A stretch of DNA of 64,000 bases from an uncultured Litoreibacter sp. (GTDB taxonomy: Bacteria; Pseudomonadota; Alphaproteobacteria; Rhodobacterales; Rhodobacteraceae): positions 744,001-808,000 of the forward strand of contig CANLOU010000003.1 of NCBI GenBank assembly GCA_947492995.1, read 5' to 3'. This document shows, one piece after another, positions 48,012 to 58,362 of the stretch (positions are counted from its first letter, which is position 1; each line of letters begins with the position of its first letter). The notes below the pieces were generated by a model, which saw only the letters and a program-made list of their open reading frames with translations, did not search any database and had not been told where the DNA came from. Made by a program: the position numbers and the translations under genes.

Positions 48012-49544
48012 ATGACAGATGCGCCCGCGATTGTTTGGTTCAAGCGCGACCTTCGGGTCGCTGACCACCCCGCCCTGACCCACGCGGTCAGGCGGGGTTT
48101 TGCCGTTCTGCCCCTCTACATTGTCGAGCCAGACTATTGGCAGCTGCCCGACACATCGGCGCGGCAATGGGCGTTTTTGCGGGACTGCGTGGAGAGCCTG
48201 CACACTGAGCTGGCCCGATTGGGCGCGCCGTTGATCGTGCGATCCGGCGACGCGGTTGAGGTGTTGGAGGCGCTCAGGGCGCATACCGGCGCCGCGCATA
48301 TGGTCAGCCACGAGGAAACCGGCAACGCATGGACCTATGAGCGGGACAAGCGCGTTGGCGCATGGGCGCGGGCCGCCGGTGTGGCGTGGGAAGAGCTGCC
48401 GCAATCGGGCATCGTGCGCCGCCTGCGGGGCCGCGACGGTTGGGCCAAGCGCCGCGACGGATTTGTCTATCGGCCGCAATTGGGCGCGCCTGAGGCGCTG
48501 ACGCCGCATGGGGTGGAGGCGCAGGCCCTGCCTGATCTCAAGCTGGTCGGGGCCTGCCCCGGACGCCAAAGCGGCGGCCGCGACGCGGCTTTGTCCTTGC
48601 TTGGCGGGTTTCTGACGGAGCGCGGGCAGCACTACCGCAAGGCGATGTCCTCGCCGCTGGCCGGGGAATGGGCCTGTTCGCGACTGTCGCCGCATATTGC
48701 GTTTGGGACGTTGTCCGTGCGCGAGGCCGCGCAGGCGGCCCGCGCCCGCAAGGCCGAGTTGAAAGGCACCCGCACCGGGTGGCTTGGGTCCATGCGATCC
48801 TTTGAGGGCCGGTTGGCGTGGCGTGACCATTTCATGCAAAAGCTGGAAGACGAGCCGGAGATTGAGAGCAGGTGTTTGCACCATGCCTACGAACATCTGC
48901 GGCCTCGGGAAAGCGACGGGTCGCGGCTGCATGCGTGGCAGCATGGCCAAACAGGCCTGCCATTTCTGGACGCGTGCATGCGGTTCTGCCAGCACACGGG
49001 CTGGCTGAATTTCAGGATGCGGGCGATGGTGACGGCAGTGGCGTCCTACCATCTATGGCTGGACTGGCGCACGCATGGCCCCGTGCTGGCGGGCATGTTC
49101 ACCGACTACGAGCCGGGCATTCATTGGAGCCAGGTGCAGATGCAATCGGGGACCACGGGGATGAACACGGTGCGGGTGTATAACCCTGTGAAACAGGGCC
49201 AGGATCAGGACCCCGACGGGATATTTACCCGCCGCTGGTGCCCTGAATTGGGGGATGTACCGGACCAACACCTGCAGGAGCCGTGGCGTTGGGACGGGGC
49301 GGGGCGCATTGTCGGGCGGAGCTACCCCGCGCCGATTGTTGACCCCAAAGAAGCCGCCAAAGCTGCGCGGGACGCGGTCTGGGCGGTGCGCAAGGGCGAC
49401 GCGTTCCGGTCCGAGGCCGCGCGGATTGTCGAAAAACATGCCAGCCGCAAGGACCCCCGCTTTGTCAATGACCGCGCGCCGCGCAAGCGCGCCAAGCCTG
49501 CGACCTCCCCAAGCTCTGGGGCCCAGTTGAAGCTGGATTTGTGA
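48012..49544 (+). CDS. Cryptochrome / deoxyribodipyrimidine photolyase family protein
   Basis: IVWFKRDLRVADHPAL; FAD-domain FLDACMRFCQHTGWLNFRMRAMVTAVASYHLWLDWR. Confidence 0.92.
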   Translation: MTDAPAIVWFKRDLRVADHPALTHAVRRGFAVLPLYIVEPDYWQLPDTSARQWAFLRDCVESLHTELARLGAPLIVRSGDAVEVLEALRAHTGAAHMVSHEETGNAWTYERDKRVGAWARAAGVAWEELPQSGIVRRLRGRDGWAKRRDGFVYRPQLGAPEALTPHGVEAQALPDLKLVGACPGRQSGGRDAALSLLGGFLTERGQHYRKAMSSPLAGEWACSRLSPHIAFGTLSVREAAQAARARKAELKGTRTGWLGSMRSFEGRLAWRDHFMQKLEDEPEIESRCLHHAYEHLRPRESDGSRLHAWQHGQTGLPFLDACMRFCQHTGWLNFRMRAMVTAVASYHLWLDWRTHGPVLAGMFTDYEPGIHWSQVQMQSGTTGMNTVRVYNPVKQGQDQDPDGIFTRRWCPELGDVPDQHLQEPWRWDGAGRIVGRSYPAPIVDPKEAAKAARDAVWAVRKGDAFRSEAARIVEKHASRKDPRFVNDRAPRKRAKPATSPSSGAQLKLDL

Positions 49545-49687
49545 TGGCCAGGATGCGCAAGAAATCCGACCTGCCGTCCAAGACCTGCGCCACCTGCGGC
49601 AAGCCGTTCACATGGCGCAAGAAATGGGCTGATGTATGGGATCAGGTGAAATACTGCTCGGAGCGGTGCAGGCGGTCAAAGCCCTGA
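49544..49687 (+). CDS. DUF2256 domain-containing protein
   Basis: 47 aa: MARMRKKSDLPSKTCATCGKPFTWRKKWADVWDQVKYCSERCRRSKP; start overlaps the photolyase stop; below the ORF-track size cutoff. Confidence 0.88.
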   Translation: MARMRKKSDLPSKTCATCGKPFTWRKKWADVWDQVKYCSERCRRSKP

Positions 49688-49818
49688 GCCGCGGGCTTTC
49701 AATTTGAGCAAAAGACAGATGCTTGGCAAATTGGTAAATTATTTTGACCAGTTTCTTGCGGAGCCGAGATTTGTTTCGTAAAGGAAACACATACCGCTGC
49801 ATACGAAGGATTTCTTGC

Positions 49819-51957
49819 ATGACCGACCGCGTGACCCGCTCTGACCTGGCTGTCGACAAGAGGCTGGCCGATTTTATCGAAACGCAAGGCCTTGAGGGGA
49901 CAGGGGTTTCTGCCGACACGTTCTGGTCGGCGCTGTCGCAGATGGCCCATGAGCTTGGCCCCAAAAACAAGGCGCTGCTGGACAAGCGGGAGGCCATTCA
50001 GGCGCAGATAGACGCGTGGCACGTCGAGAACCGCTCCAAAAACCACGATCCTGCCGCCTACAAGGCGTTCCTGCAGGAGATCGGCTATCTGGTGCCCGAG
50101 GGGGACGACTTTCAAATCGAAACCGCCAATGTAGACGCGGAAATTGCCACGATTGCGGGGCCACAACTGGTGGTGCCGATCACCAATGCCCGCTACGCGC
50201 TGAACGCCGCAAACGCCCGGTGGGGATCGCTCTATGACGGGTTCTACGGCACGGACGCGATGGGCTCGCCCGCGCCCGCAGGGGGGTACGACAAGGGGCG
50301 CGGCGCCCGCGTTGTGGCCCGCGCGCGGGTCTTTCTGGATGAGGCCTTCCCGCTTGAGGGCACCAGCCATGCGGATGCGCGGCGCTACGCGGTCCGGGAC
50401 GGGGCGTTGATGGTCGATGACATGCCGCTGGCCAGCCCCGAGAAATTTGTGGGCTACCGTGGGCACCCCAAGGCGCCTGACGCGATTTTGTTGAAAAACA
50501 ACGGGCTGCATGTCGAACTTGTGTTCGACCGCACCCATAGGATCGGGTCCCGCGACCAAGCCGGTCTGGCGGATGTGGTCATGGAAAGCGCCATTTCGGC
50601 CATCATGGATTGCGAGGATTCCGTGGCCTGCGTCGATGCCGAGGACAAAGTGCAGGCCTATTCCAACTGGTTGGGCCTGATGCGCGGCGATCTGGAAGAG
50701 CAGGTGGAGAAGGGCGGCAAGACCTTCACCCGCGCGCTGAACGCGGACCGCGCCTACACCGCGCCGGATGGCGGCGACGTCTCGGTCAAGGGCCGCGCGC
50801 TGATGCTGGTGCGCAATGTGGGCCACCTGATGACCAACCCCGCCATTCTGGACCGCGAGGGCGGGGAGATTTACGAAGGGTTGATGGACGCGCTGATCAC
50901 CACCATGCTGGCCATGCATGACCTCAGACGCGACGGGGGCAACTCGGTCACCGGGTCGGTCTATGTGGTGAAGCCCAAGATGCACGGCCCCGAGGAGGTC
51001 GCGTTTACCGACGAGATTTTCACCATGGTTGAGGCGGCGTTGGGGCTGCCGCAGCACACCGTCAAAATCGGCATTATGGACGAGGAGCGCCGCACCACGG
51101 TCAACCTGAAGGAATGCATCCGCGCCGCCAAGTCGCGGGTGGCGTTTATCAACACCGGGTTCCTGGACCGTACCGGCGACGAGATACATACGTCGATGGA
51201 GGCGGGGCCGTTCTCGCGCAAGGACTTCATCAAGCGCAAATCCTGGATTGGCGGCTACGAGAACCAGAACGTCGATATCGGGCTGGAATGCGGGCTGTCG
51301 GGCAAGGCGCAGATCGGCAAAGGCATGTGGGCGATGCCCGACATGATGTCGGCCATGCTGGAGCAAAAGATCGAGCACCCCAAATCGGGCGCAAACTGCG
51401 CCTGGGTGCCATCGCCGACCGCGGCCACATTGCATGCGCTGCATTACCACCGGGTTGACGTCTTCGCCGTTCAAAAGAAGCTGCTGGAAGGCGGGCGACG
51501 CGGCCATGTGGAGACCATTCTGGAAATCCCGCTGGCCAGCTACGGCATGTGGACCGAGGACCAGATCATGCGCGAGGTGGAAAACAACGCGCAGGGCATC
51601 CTTGGCTACGTGGTGCGCTGGGTCGATCAGGGCGTTGGCTGCTCGAAAGTGCCTGACATCAACAATGTCGGGCTGATGGAGGACCGCGCAACCTGCCGGA
51701 TCTCGTCGCAGGCGCTGGCCAACTGGCTGCATCACGACGTGGTCAACGGCCAGCAGGTGATGGCCGCGATGCAAAAGATGGCCGCCGTTGTCGACGCCCA
51801 AAACGCAGGCGACCCCAGCTACACCCCGATGTCGCCCGACTATAACGGCATCGCCTTTCAAGCGGCCTGCGATCTGGTTTTCAAGGGGCGGGTACAGCCG
51901 TCCGGCTACACAGAGCCGGTGCTGCATGCCCGCCGGCTGGAGCTGAAGGCGGGGTGA
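49819..51957 (+). CDS. glcB: Malate synthase G
   Basis: Long MSG-type sequence: [58 protein letters not shown]. Confidence 0.97.
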   Translation: MTDRVTRSDLAVDKRLADFIETQGLEGTGVSADTFWSALSQMAHELGPKNKALLDKREAIQAQIDAWHVENRSKNHDPAAYKAFLQEIGYLVPEGDDFQIETANVDAEIATIAGPQLVVPITNARYALNAANARWGSLYDGFYGTDAMGSPAPAGGYDKGRGARVVARARVFLDEAFPLEGTSHADARRYAVRDGALMVDDMPLASPEKFVGYRGHPKAPDAILLKNNGLHVELVFDRTHRIGSRDQAGLADVVMESAISAIMDCEDSVACVDAEDKVQAYSNWLGLMRGDLEEQVEKGGKTFTRALNADRAYTAPDGGDVSVKGRALMLVRNVGHLMTNPAILDREGGEIYEGLMDALITTMLAMHDLRRDGGNSVTGSVYVVKPKMHGPEEVAFTDEIFTMVEAALGLPQHTVKIGIMDEERRTTVNLKECIRAAKSRVAFINTGFLDRTGDEIHTSMEAGPFSRKDFIKRKSWIGGYENQNVDIGLECGLSGKAQIGKGMWAMPDMMSAMLEQKIEHPKSGANCAWVPSPTAATLHALHYHRVDVFAVQKKLLEGGRRGHVETILEIPLASYGMWTEDQIMREVENNAQGILGYVVRWVDQGVGCSKVPDINNVGLMEDRATCRISSQALANWLHHDVVNGQQVMAAMQKMAAVVDAQNAGDPSYTPMSPDYNGIAFQAACDLVFKGRVQPSGYTEPVLHARRLELKAG

Positions 51958-51985
51958 TGTCGCCGCGCTTGCGCGCGTCGATCCG

Positions 51986-52008
51986 CTGGGGAGGCGCTGC
52001 CTCCCCAG
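51986..52008. terminator. Hairpin CTGGGGAGGC-GCT-GCCTCCCCAG after glcB
   Basis: 10-bp perfect stem, followed by GGGATATTTTTGAACGAAGG. Confidence 0.6.
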
Positions 52009-52050
52009 ACCCCACCGGGATATTTTTGAACGAAGGAAGAGGACCAGACC

Positions 52051-52479
52051 ATGGCTGAAATTTCTCTCAACAAGGCGCGGACGATTGTGCGCAAATCTAT
52101 CGCCAAGGGGCGCGAGCTTGAGCTCAAGCCTCTTTCCGTCATCGTGCTGGATGCCGGCGGCAACGTGAAGGCCTTTGAACGCGAAGACGGCGCGTCGCCG
52201 GGGCGGTTTTCGATTGCGCATGGCAAGGCCTATGGCTCGGTCATGCTGGGCATTGCCGGGACCGCGCAAATGGCGCGTGCCGAGCAGCAGCATTACTTCA
52301 TGACCGCCGTTAACGGCCTGTTTGGCGGGCAAGTCGTGCCTGTCCCCGGCGGCGTGTTGGTCCGGGACAAGCGCGGGGCCGTGATTGGCGCGGTTGGCGT
52401 GACAGGCGACACGTCTGAGAATGACGCGATTGCGGCCATTGCCGGGATCGAGGCTGCGGGGCTGTCCGGCGAGCAATAG
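52051..52479 (+). CDS. GlcG/HbpS family heme-binding-type protein
   Basis: MAEISLNKARTIVRKSIAKGRELELKPLSVIVLDAGGNVKAFEREDGAS; VRDKRGAVIGAVGVTGDTSEND. Confidence 0.9.
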   Translation: MAEISLNKARTIVRKSIAKGRELELKPLSVIVLDAGGNVKAFEREDGASPGRFSIAHGKAYGSVMLGIAGTAQMARAEQQHYFMTAVNGLFGGQVVPVPGGVLVRDKRGAVIGAVGVTGDTSENDAIAAIAGIEAAGLSGEQ

Positions 52480-52512
52480 CGTGCTCGCAATGCGCACATG
52501 AAATGTGCAAGA

Positions 52513-52540
52513 GGGCGGCTCGACACGGGGCCGCCCTTTT
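52513..52540 (+). terminator. Rho-independent terminator
   Basis: GGGCGGC...GCCGCCC followed by TTTT. Confidence 0.7.
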
Positions 52541-52575
52541 GCGTATGTTGCCTCAACACTGAGGAAGGTTCATCC

Positions 52576-53352
52576 ATGGCGCGGCCTGTTATCGGCATCA
52601 TCGGCAACTCTTATCTGATAAATGACGAATACCCGGCCTATGCCTGCGGAAAAATGAACTGCGACGCGGTGGCGGAGGCCACTGGCGGCTTGCCAGTCAT
52701 CATCCCGACCAACCCCAAATATGCGTCCACCAGCGAGTTGATGGAGATGTGTGACGGCTTCCTGTTCACAGGCGGGCGGCCCAATGTCCACCCCGAGGAA
52801 TATGGCGAGGAGCCGACCGAGGCGCATGGGGAATTCGACCGCGAACGCGACGGGGTTGCCCTGCCGCTGATCCGGGCCTGCGTTGCCTCCGGCCTTCCCT
52901 TCTTTGGGGTATGCCGCGGATTTCAGGAGGTCAATGTCGCTATGGGCGGCACGCTTTACCCCGAAATTCGCGACCTGCCGGGCCGCATGAACCACCGCAT
53001 GCCACCCGACGGGACGTTGGAAGAAAAATTTGAGCTTCGCCACGCCGTGACCTTCACCGAGGGTGGCCCTTTCCACCGGATTTTGGGGGATGCGGAGGTT
53101 ATGACCAACACGCTGCATGGCCAGGGGATCAAGGTGGCGGGGCAACGGGTGGTTATTGACGGATACGCGCCTGACGGCACGCCGGAGGCGATCTATATCA
53201 AGGACGCGCCGGGGTTCAGCCTGTCAGTGCAATGGCACCCCGAATATTGCGCCTGTCAGGACCCGGTGTCCCGGCCGCTGTTTCAGGCGTTTGGGGAAGC
53301 TGCTGCGCGGTGGAAGGCGGGCGAGCGGCCCAGCGTGCTGCAAAGCGCTTGA
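52576..53352 (+). CDS. Gamma-glutamyl-gamma-aminobutyrate hydrolase-like class I glutamine amidotransferase
   Basis: GFLFTGGRPNVHPEEYGE, LPFFGVCRGFQEVNVAMGGTLYPEI, SVQWHPEY. Confidence 0.9.
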   Translation: MARPVIGIIGNSYLINDEYPAYACGKMNCDAVAEATGGLPVIIPTNPKYASTSELMEMCDGFLFTGGRPNVHPEEYGEEPTEAHGEFDRERDGVALPLIRACVASGLPFFGVCRGFQEVNVAMGGTLYPEIRDLPGRMNHRMPPDGTLEEKFELRHAVTFTEGGPFHRILGDAEVMTNTLHGQGIKVAGQRVVIDGYAPDGTPEAIYIKDAPGFSLSVQWHPEYCACQDPVSRPLFQAFGEAAARWKAGERPSVLQSA

Positions 53353-53469
53353 TCGTTTCTTTCTGCTCAAAATATGCCGGGTGAAGGCGCGTCAGCGTCG
53401 AGGGCGGAGCCCTCCACAACCCGAGCGTCAGCGAGGGGCATCACGTGCGGCGTAGCCGCTCAATTTGGT

Positions 53470-53760
53470 TCAAGCCGTTAGAATTTCGCTGACCTTCAGG
53501 GCGCGCATCTGATTGCCGTCAACTTTCAGCTTGCCCGACATCACGGCCATGATCGGGTTTTGCGACCCATCAAGAATGGCGCGGAAGGTTTTCTCGGAGG
53601 CTTTCAGCGTCACATCTGCCGCGCCGTCCCCTGCGGTTGCGCCGTCTTGCGTCAGCATGACCACGCCATGATCTATGATCTCCAGCTTGGCCGTGCCTTT
53701 GATGGCCCCTTTGGCCTTCGGGGTCAGGGTGGTGACAAATTCTTCTAAGACGGAAGGCAT
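53470..53760 (-). CDS. SCP2 sterol-binding domain protein
   Basis: DVTLKASEKTFRAILDGSQNPIMAVMSGKLKVDGNQMRALKV. Confidence 0.85.
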   Translation of the reverse strand: MPSVLEEFVTTLTPKAKGAIKGTAKLEIIDHGVVMLTQDGATAGDGAADVTLKASEKTFRAILDGSQNPIMAVMSGKLKVDGNQMRALKVSEILTA

Positions 53761-53830
53761 CGGGCGGTCCTTTGGCTGACGTTTACGTCACAGTGGAGCA
53801 CTCGCCCTGCTTGGCAAGGCAAACGTGGCG

Positions 53831-54733
53831 TCAGTCCTCGAAGCCGTAAAGCCGCACAGGGGCATCCACCAATATGGTCTGGCGGTCCCGATCCGATTTG
53901 ACCACGCGGTGAAAGGCGTCCAGCGCCTGACCCGCATCCGGCATCTTTGCGCCGCCCAGCATGATGTAGGGGAAATCGGACCCCCAAAGGCAGCGTTCGG
54001 GGTTGGCCGCGACCAGGGCCGCAACCAGCGGATCGGCTGTTGTCCAAGGTGCCTCCGAGGTACGGTAGAGCCCCGACAGTTTGGCGTAGGCATGGCCGCT
54101 TTTCAACAGGTCGCACATCGCGACAAAGCCCGGGTCCTGCGCCCCGGCCGCAACATCGGGCCAGCCGATATGGTCGAAGACGACCGGGCAGGGCAGTTGC
54201 CGGATTTCGGGCGCAAGATCCGCCATATGCCTGTCGGCGTTCACCAGCATCTGAAGATGCATGCCGCGATCGGCCAGGGCGGGGGCAAGCGCCTTTGCCC
54301 CGTCCCAGCTGAGCACGCCGCCATGGACATAGTTCAGCCGGATCCCTTTGACCCCAGCATCGGCAAGCCGGTCGAGCTGCGCCTGCGTTGCGCCGTCTTC
54401 CAGCAGGCCGATCCCGCGGGCGTCTGGGCCGAGGCGGCGGATGGCCTCAAGCGTGACGGCGTTATCCGCGCCGTAAATGATCGAATGCACCACGACGGTG
54501 CGCTGGATGCCCAACAGGGCGCATTGCGATCTGTAGGCCTGCAGGAAGCTGTCCATTGAGAGCGGCGCGGGGTTCTCGACGCGGGTGGGGGACAGCGCGA
54601 ACTCATCTGGCGCTGCGAGGACATGGATATGGCTGTCAACCGCGCCCTGTGGGGCCTTTTGCTGCGGCGGGCTTGCTGATGTGGGGGGAGCGCTGGTTGG
54701 GATCATCGGAGCCTTCGGCGAGGATATTTTCAA
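53831..54733 (-). CDS. Amidohydrolase (2-pyrone-4,6-dicarboxylate hydrolase-like)
   Basis: GAVDSHIHVL, IRLNYVHGG, VFDHIGWPD, CLWGSDFPY. Confidence 0.85.
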   Translation of the reverse strand: MKISSPKAPMIPTSAPPTSASPPQQKAPQGAVDSHIHVLAAPDEFALSPTRVENPAPLSMDSFLQAYRSQCALLGIQRTVVVHSIIYGADNAVTLEAIRRLGPDARGIGLLEDGATQAQLDRLADAGVKGIRLNYVHGGVLSWDGAKALAPALADRGMHLQMLVNADRHMADLAPEIRQLPCPVVFDHIGWPDVAAGAQDPGFVAMCDLLKSGHAYAKLSGLYRTSEAPWTTADPLVAALVAANPERCLWGSDFPYIMLGGAKMPDAGQALDAFHRVVKSDRDRQTILVDAPVRLYGFED

Positions 54734-54747
54734 ACATGGGAAGCGGC

Positions 54748-56343
54748 TTAGCCGTATGTGTCGAGCATTTCCTTGAGGTCGTCCAGTGTGTTGGCCTCCT
54801 GTATGGGCTTGTCATGACGCCAGCGCGACATGCGCGGGAACCGCAGCGCCACGCCAGATTTGTGACGGGGAGATTTCTGGATGCCCTCGAAGGCGATCTC
54901 GAAGACATGTTCGGGGGTGACCTGCCGCACGGGGCCAAATTTTTGCAGCGTGTTGCGCTTGACCCAGGCGGTGATCTGGCGGAACTCGGCGTCGGTGAGG
55001 CCTGAATAGGCCTTGGTGAAGGGCACCAGATCATTGCCGTTGCGCACCGCAAAGGTGAAGTCGGTGAACAAGTTGGCCCGCCTGCCGGATCCCGCCTGAG
55101 CGTAGATCATCACCGCGTCGATCATCAGCGGGTCGACCTTCCATTTCCACCAATCGCCTTTTTTGCGCCCCGACAAATAGGGGCTGGAGCCCCGTTTCAG
55201 CATGAAGCCTTCGGCCAGGTTTTCACGCGACGTCTCGCGCAGTTTGCCAAGCGCATCCCAGTTCGTGAACGGCTGGTTGGCGGAGAGGCGGATCGGGGCC
55301 TCTGCGGGAAGGGCGGCGATCACCCGCGCCAGATGCGCGCGCCGGTTGTCATAGGGCTGGCTGCGGATGTCCTGCCCACCATGTTCCAGCAGGTCATAGG
55401 CATAGAGAACGGCGGGCGCGTCCTTGAGCAGCTTCTTGGGCACTGTTTTGCGGCCGATGCGGGGTTGCAGCGCATTGAAGGATTGCGGCGCGTTGCCTGC
55501 GTGATCCCATGCGAGGATTTCGCCATCGAAAACCGTGCCGTCGGGCACAAAATCAGGGAGCATGGCAAATTCAGGGAAGCGGTCGGTGATAAGCTCTTCG
55601 CCGCGCGACCACAGGTGATGTATGCCCCGGCGGATGACAAGTTGCCCGCGGATGCCGTCCCATTTCCATTCGGCGCGCCAATCGGCGGGTGGGCCAAGGG
55701 CCTCGAGATCCTCCATCTGGTAGGCCAGATAGAACGGGTAGGGTTTGGAGGCGTCGGCTTCGGGGTTTTCGCTGAGGATCAGGTCCTCAAACGTGGTGGT
55801 GTCCGGCGTCCAATCGCCCATCAAGCGGTGGGCGAGGGTGGCTTCCTCGATCTCCGTGGCTTGGGCCAGCGCCCGGGTCATCAGCTTTTGAGACACCCCG
55901 ATGCGCAGCCCGCCGGTAATCAGCTTATTAAACAGAAAGCGCTCAAGGGGCGGGAGGCTGTCCCATGCGTCCAGAATGATCTGCTTTTTCGTCCCGACCT
56001 CGTGCTGGCCAATGTCGCGCACGATCTCGATCCATTGGGTCAGGGGTTTGTCGGATGTGCCCGTGGCGGGCGGCAGCACCAACGCGATGGTTTCCGACAG
56101 GTCACCGACAATTGGATAGGATTCCTCGAACAGCCATAACGGGATGCCTGCCTTCTCAGCAGCCCATTCGCGCAGCAATGTGGTGGTCACCCCACGCTTG
56201 GGGCGGCGGCCCGACAACAGCGCGATGGTCCACAGCTTGTCGGTGTCGGGGGCCGCTTTGAAGTAGTCCGCCAGAGCGGCCACCTTGGCGTTGGTCTTGG
56301 TGGTTTGGTCGAGCGTCGTAAATAGATGGGCGAAACGCTTCAC
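54748..56343 (-). CDS. ATP-dependent DNA ligase (ligase-associated repair cluster type)
   Basis: AEWKWDGIRGQLVIR adenylation motif; EGFMLKRGSSPYLSGRKKGDWWKWK. Confidence 0.93.
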   Translation of the reverse strand: MKRFAHLFTTLDQTTKTNAKVAALADYFKAAPDTDKLWTIALLSGRRPKRGVTTTLLREWAAEKAGIPLWLFEESYPIVGDLSETIALVLPPATGTSDKPLTQWIEIVRDIGQHEVGTKKQIILDAWDSLPPLERFLFNKLITGGLRIGVSQKLMTRALAQATEIEEATLAHRLMGDWTPDTTTFEDLILSENPEADASKPYPFYLAYQMEDLEALGPPADWRAEWKWDGIRGQLVIRRGIHHLWSRGEELITDRFPEFAMLPDFVPDGTVFDGEILAWDHAGNAPQSFNALQPRIGRKTVPKKLLKDAPAVLYAYDLLEHGGQDIRSQPYDNRRAHLARVIAALPAEAPIRLSANQPFTNWDALGKLRETSRENLAEGFMLKRGSSPYLSGRKKGDWWKWKVDPLMIDAVMIYAQAGSGRRANLFTDFTFAVRNGNDLVPFTKAYSGLTDAEFRQITAWVKRNTLQKFGPVRQVTPEHVFEIAFEGIQKSPRHKSGVALRFPRMSRWRHDKPIQEANTLDDLKEMLDTYG

Positions 56344-57224
56344 GGCAGATGCACGCGGAAGTCATTGGCCATGAATTGCAGGGATTCGTCCGCCTCCGCC
56401 GTCCATCCGGCGGCCAGCTGCCAGACATGGGGGACGTTTTCCCAGACTTGAAAATCCATGTCGGGCAGGGCCTCTGCCAGCCGTTCCGCGTCATTGTAGA
56501 GCCATTCTTCTTCGGCCACATGCAGGGCGCAGTAGGGCATCATCGACAGGTCCCCCAACAGCGGCGAGATGGCGGGGTCGGCGGGGTCATGGGGTCCGAG
56601 ATAGGCGGCCAGCGCGCGGTCGACCCATTTGGAGGGGAGCAGCATATCGGTGCCGCGCCGGTCCGCGCGGGTTGGGATGCCGGGGCTTAGATCGGCCAGC
56701 GGGGACAAAAGCCCGATGGCTGCGGGCAGCGGCAGGCCAGCGGCGTGGGCGCGGGCGACGGTGTTGAGCACCAAGGTGCCGCCCGCGCTGTCGCCGGCGA
56801 TGACGATGCGCTCGGCGGGGTAGGTGTCCAGCGCGTGTCTGTAGGCGGCGAGGCAATCCTCGGGGGCTGCGGGGTAGGGGTGCGCGGGGGCCAGCCGGTA
56901 GTCGGGCAGCCACGCCTGAGCGTCGCATCCAGACGCCAGCCGCGCCGCCAGCCAGCGATGCGTAAACGACGACCCGATGGTGAAGCCGCCGCCATGGAAA
57001 TAGAGCAGCAGGTTTTTGGCGTCCGGGTCCGGTATCATGCGGCGCATGCGAAAATCCGGCAGGGCTGTGAAGTGCTGCGCGCAGCCCCTGAGCGGGCGGG
57101 TGGTGAGCGCGGCGGTCACGTCGAATATCCTGGAGAGCGTCGGCTGATGGGCCACGAGCCCGAGGGTCGGCTTTTGAACGCAGTGCGCGCCTGCGTTGAA
57201 CAGCTTTTGTGCAAAAGAGGTCAT
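56340..57224 (-). CDS. Alpha/beta hydrolase (HSL-type esterase)
   Basis: LLLYFHGGGFTIGSS, IAGDSAGGTLVLN. Confidence 0.9.
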   Translation of the reverse strand: MTSFAQKLFNAGAHCVQKPTLGLVAHQPTLSRIFDVTAALTTRPLRGCAQHFTALPDFRMRRMIPDPDAKNLLLYFHGGGFTIGSSFTHRWLAARLASGCDAQAWLPDYRLAPAHPYPAAPEDCLAAYRHALDTYPAERIVIAGDSAGGTLVLNTVARAHAAGLPLPAAIGLLSPLADLSPGIPTRADRRGTDMLLPSKWVDRALAAYLGPHDPADPAISPLLGDLSMMPYCALHVAEEEWLYNDAERLAEALPDMDFQVWENVPHVWQLAAGWTAEADESLQFMANDFRVHLP

Positions 57225-58231
57225 TCGACGACCTCCATGTCGGGCTGATCGAGACTTTCGCCCTCGAATTCGGTGTCCACGATGGCGGCGTCGTACCCTT
57301 GTTCGGACAGCCAGCGCGAAAACTGCGTTGTGTAGCCATGGGTTACGAAGACCCGCTCGGCCCCGGTGGCTTTGATGGCGGTGTTCAGCCCCTCCCAGTC
57401 GGCGTGGTCGGACATGACGAACCCGCGATCCGCTGATCTGCGGCGGCGCACGCCGCGCATCGCCATCCATCCCGAGGCGAAGGCGGTGCTGGCCTGCCCG
57501 AACCTGCGCGCCCAGGTGCCGTTCATGGCGGACGGCGTGGCGATGACAAGGCCACCGGCATGATCTTTGATGTTGGTGTCGGGGGTGACGCGGACGGTTG
57601 CTGGCAAGGCCACGCCCTGCGCGCGGAGCACCTGATTGGTGTTCTCGATGGCACCATGCGTCAGGATCGGGCCAATCGACGTGTCGACATTGGCAAGGAT
57701 GCGCTGCGCCTTGCCCAGCGCGTAGGCCCCGATGATCGAAAAGCGCCCGGCGTCCCTGTTGGCTTGCCACCACGCGTTGATGCTGGCGATCACGTCGTCC
57801 TGGCGGTCCCATTTGAAGACCGGAAGCCCGAAGGTGCTTTCCGTGATGAAGGCGTGGCAGGGGACGGGCTCAAACGGCTCCGACAGGCCGTCATCGGTGG
57901 TTTTGTAATCGCCTGAGGCAACCCAGACCTCGCCTGCGACCTCGATGCGGATTTGTGCAGAGCCGGGCACGTGGCCTGCGGGGTGGAACGAGACGGTGGC
58001 GTCGCCGATCCGGCGTTGCTCGGCATATGCGATGGTCTCGATGTCAATGTCGCCAAGCCGGTGCTTGATGACGGGCGTCGCGGCCTGCGTCGCCAGATAG
58101 CGTTTCATCCCCCATCGCGAATGGTCGGCATGGCCGTGGGTGATGAGCGCGCGGTCGACCGGCTTCCACGGGTCGATGTAGAAATCTCCGGCGGGGCAGT
58201 AGATGCCTTGGGGACGAAATTCGAGAACCAT
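57221..58231 (-). CDS. Ligase-associated DNA exonuclease (metallo-beta-lactamase fold)
   Basis: LITHGHADHSRWGM, FHPAGHVPGSAQIRIE, VMSDHADW. Confidence 0.9.
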   Translation of the reverse strand: MVLEFRPQGIYCPAGDFYIDPWKPVDRALITHGHADHSRWGMKRYLATQAATPVIKHRLGDIDIETIAYAEQRRIGDATVSFHPAGHVPGSAQIRIEVAGEVWVASGDYKTTDDGLSEPFEPVPCHAFITESTFGLPVFKWDRQDDVIASINAWWQANRDAGRFSIIGAYALGKAQRILANVDTSIGPILTHGAIENTNQVLRAQGVALPATVRVTPDTNIKDHAGGLVIATPSAMNGTWARRFGQASTAFASGWMAMRGVRRRRSADRGFVMSDHADWEGLNTAIKATGAERVFVTHGYTTQFSRWLSEQGYDAAIVDTEFEGESLDQPDMEVVE

Positions 58232-58362
58232 GGGCCTAACCTAGCAGCGTTGCGCCGGGTTGCGAGTGCGGGGTTTGGATATTTTTGAACATGGGAAGGC
58301 GTTGGGGCTGGTCCCCAGAATTTCTGGGCGTAATGTGCGTGTGACCAATTGGGAGACTGTGG

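Noticed and set aside
49699-52497. 932-aa ORF on - strand opposite malate synthase
   Set aside because: Antisense shadow; low-complexity His/Arg/Gly-rich translation with no recognisable motifs, while the + strand is clear GlcB
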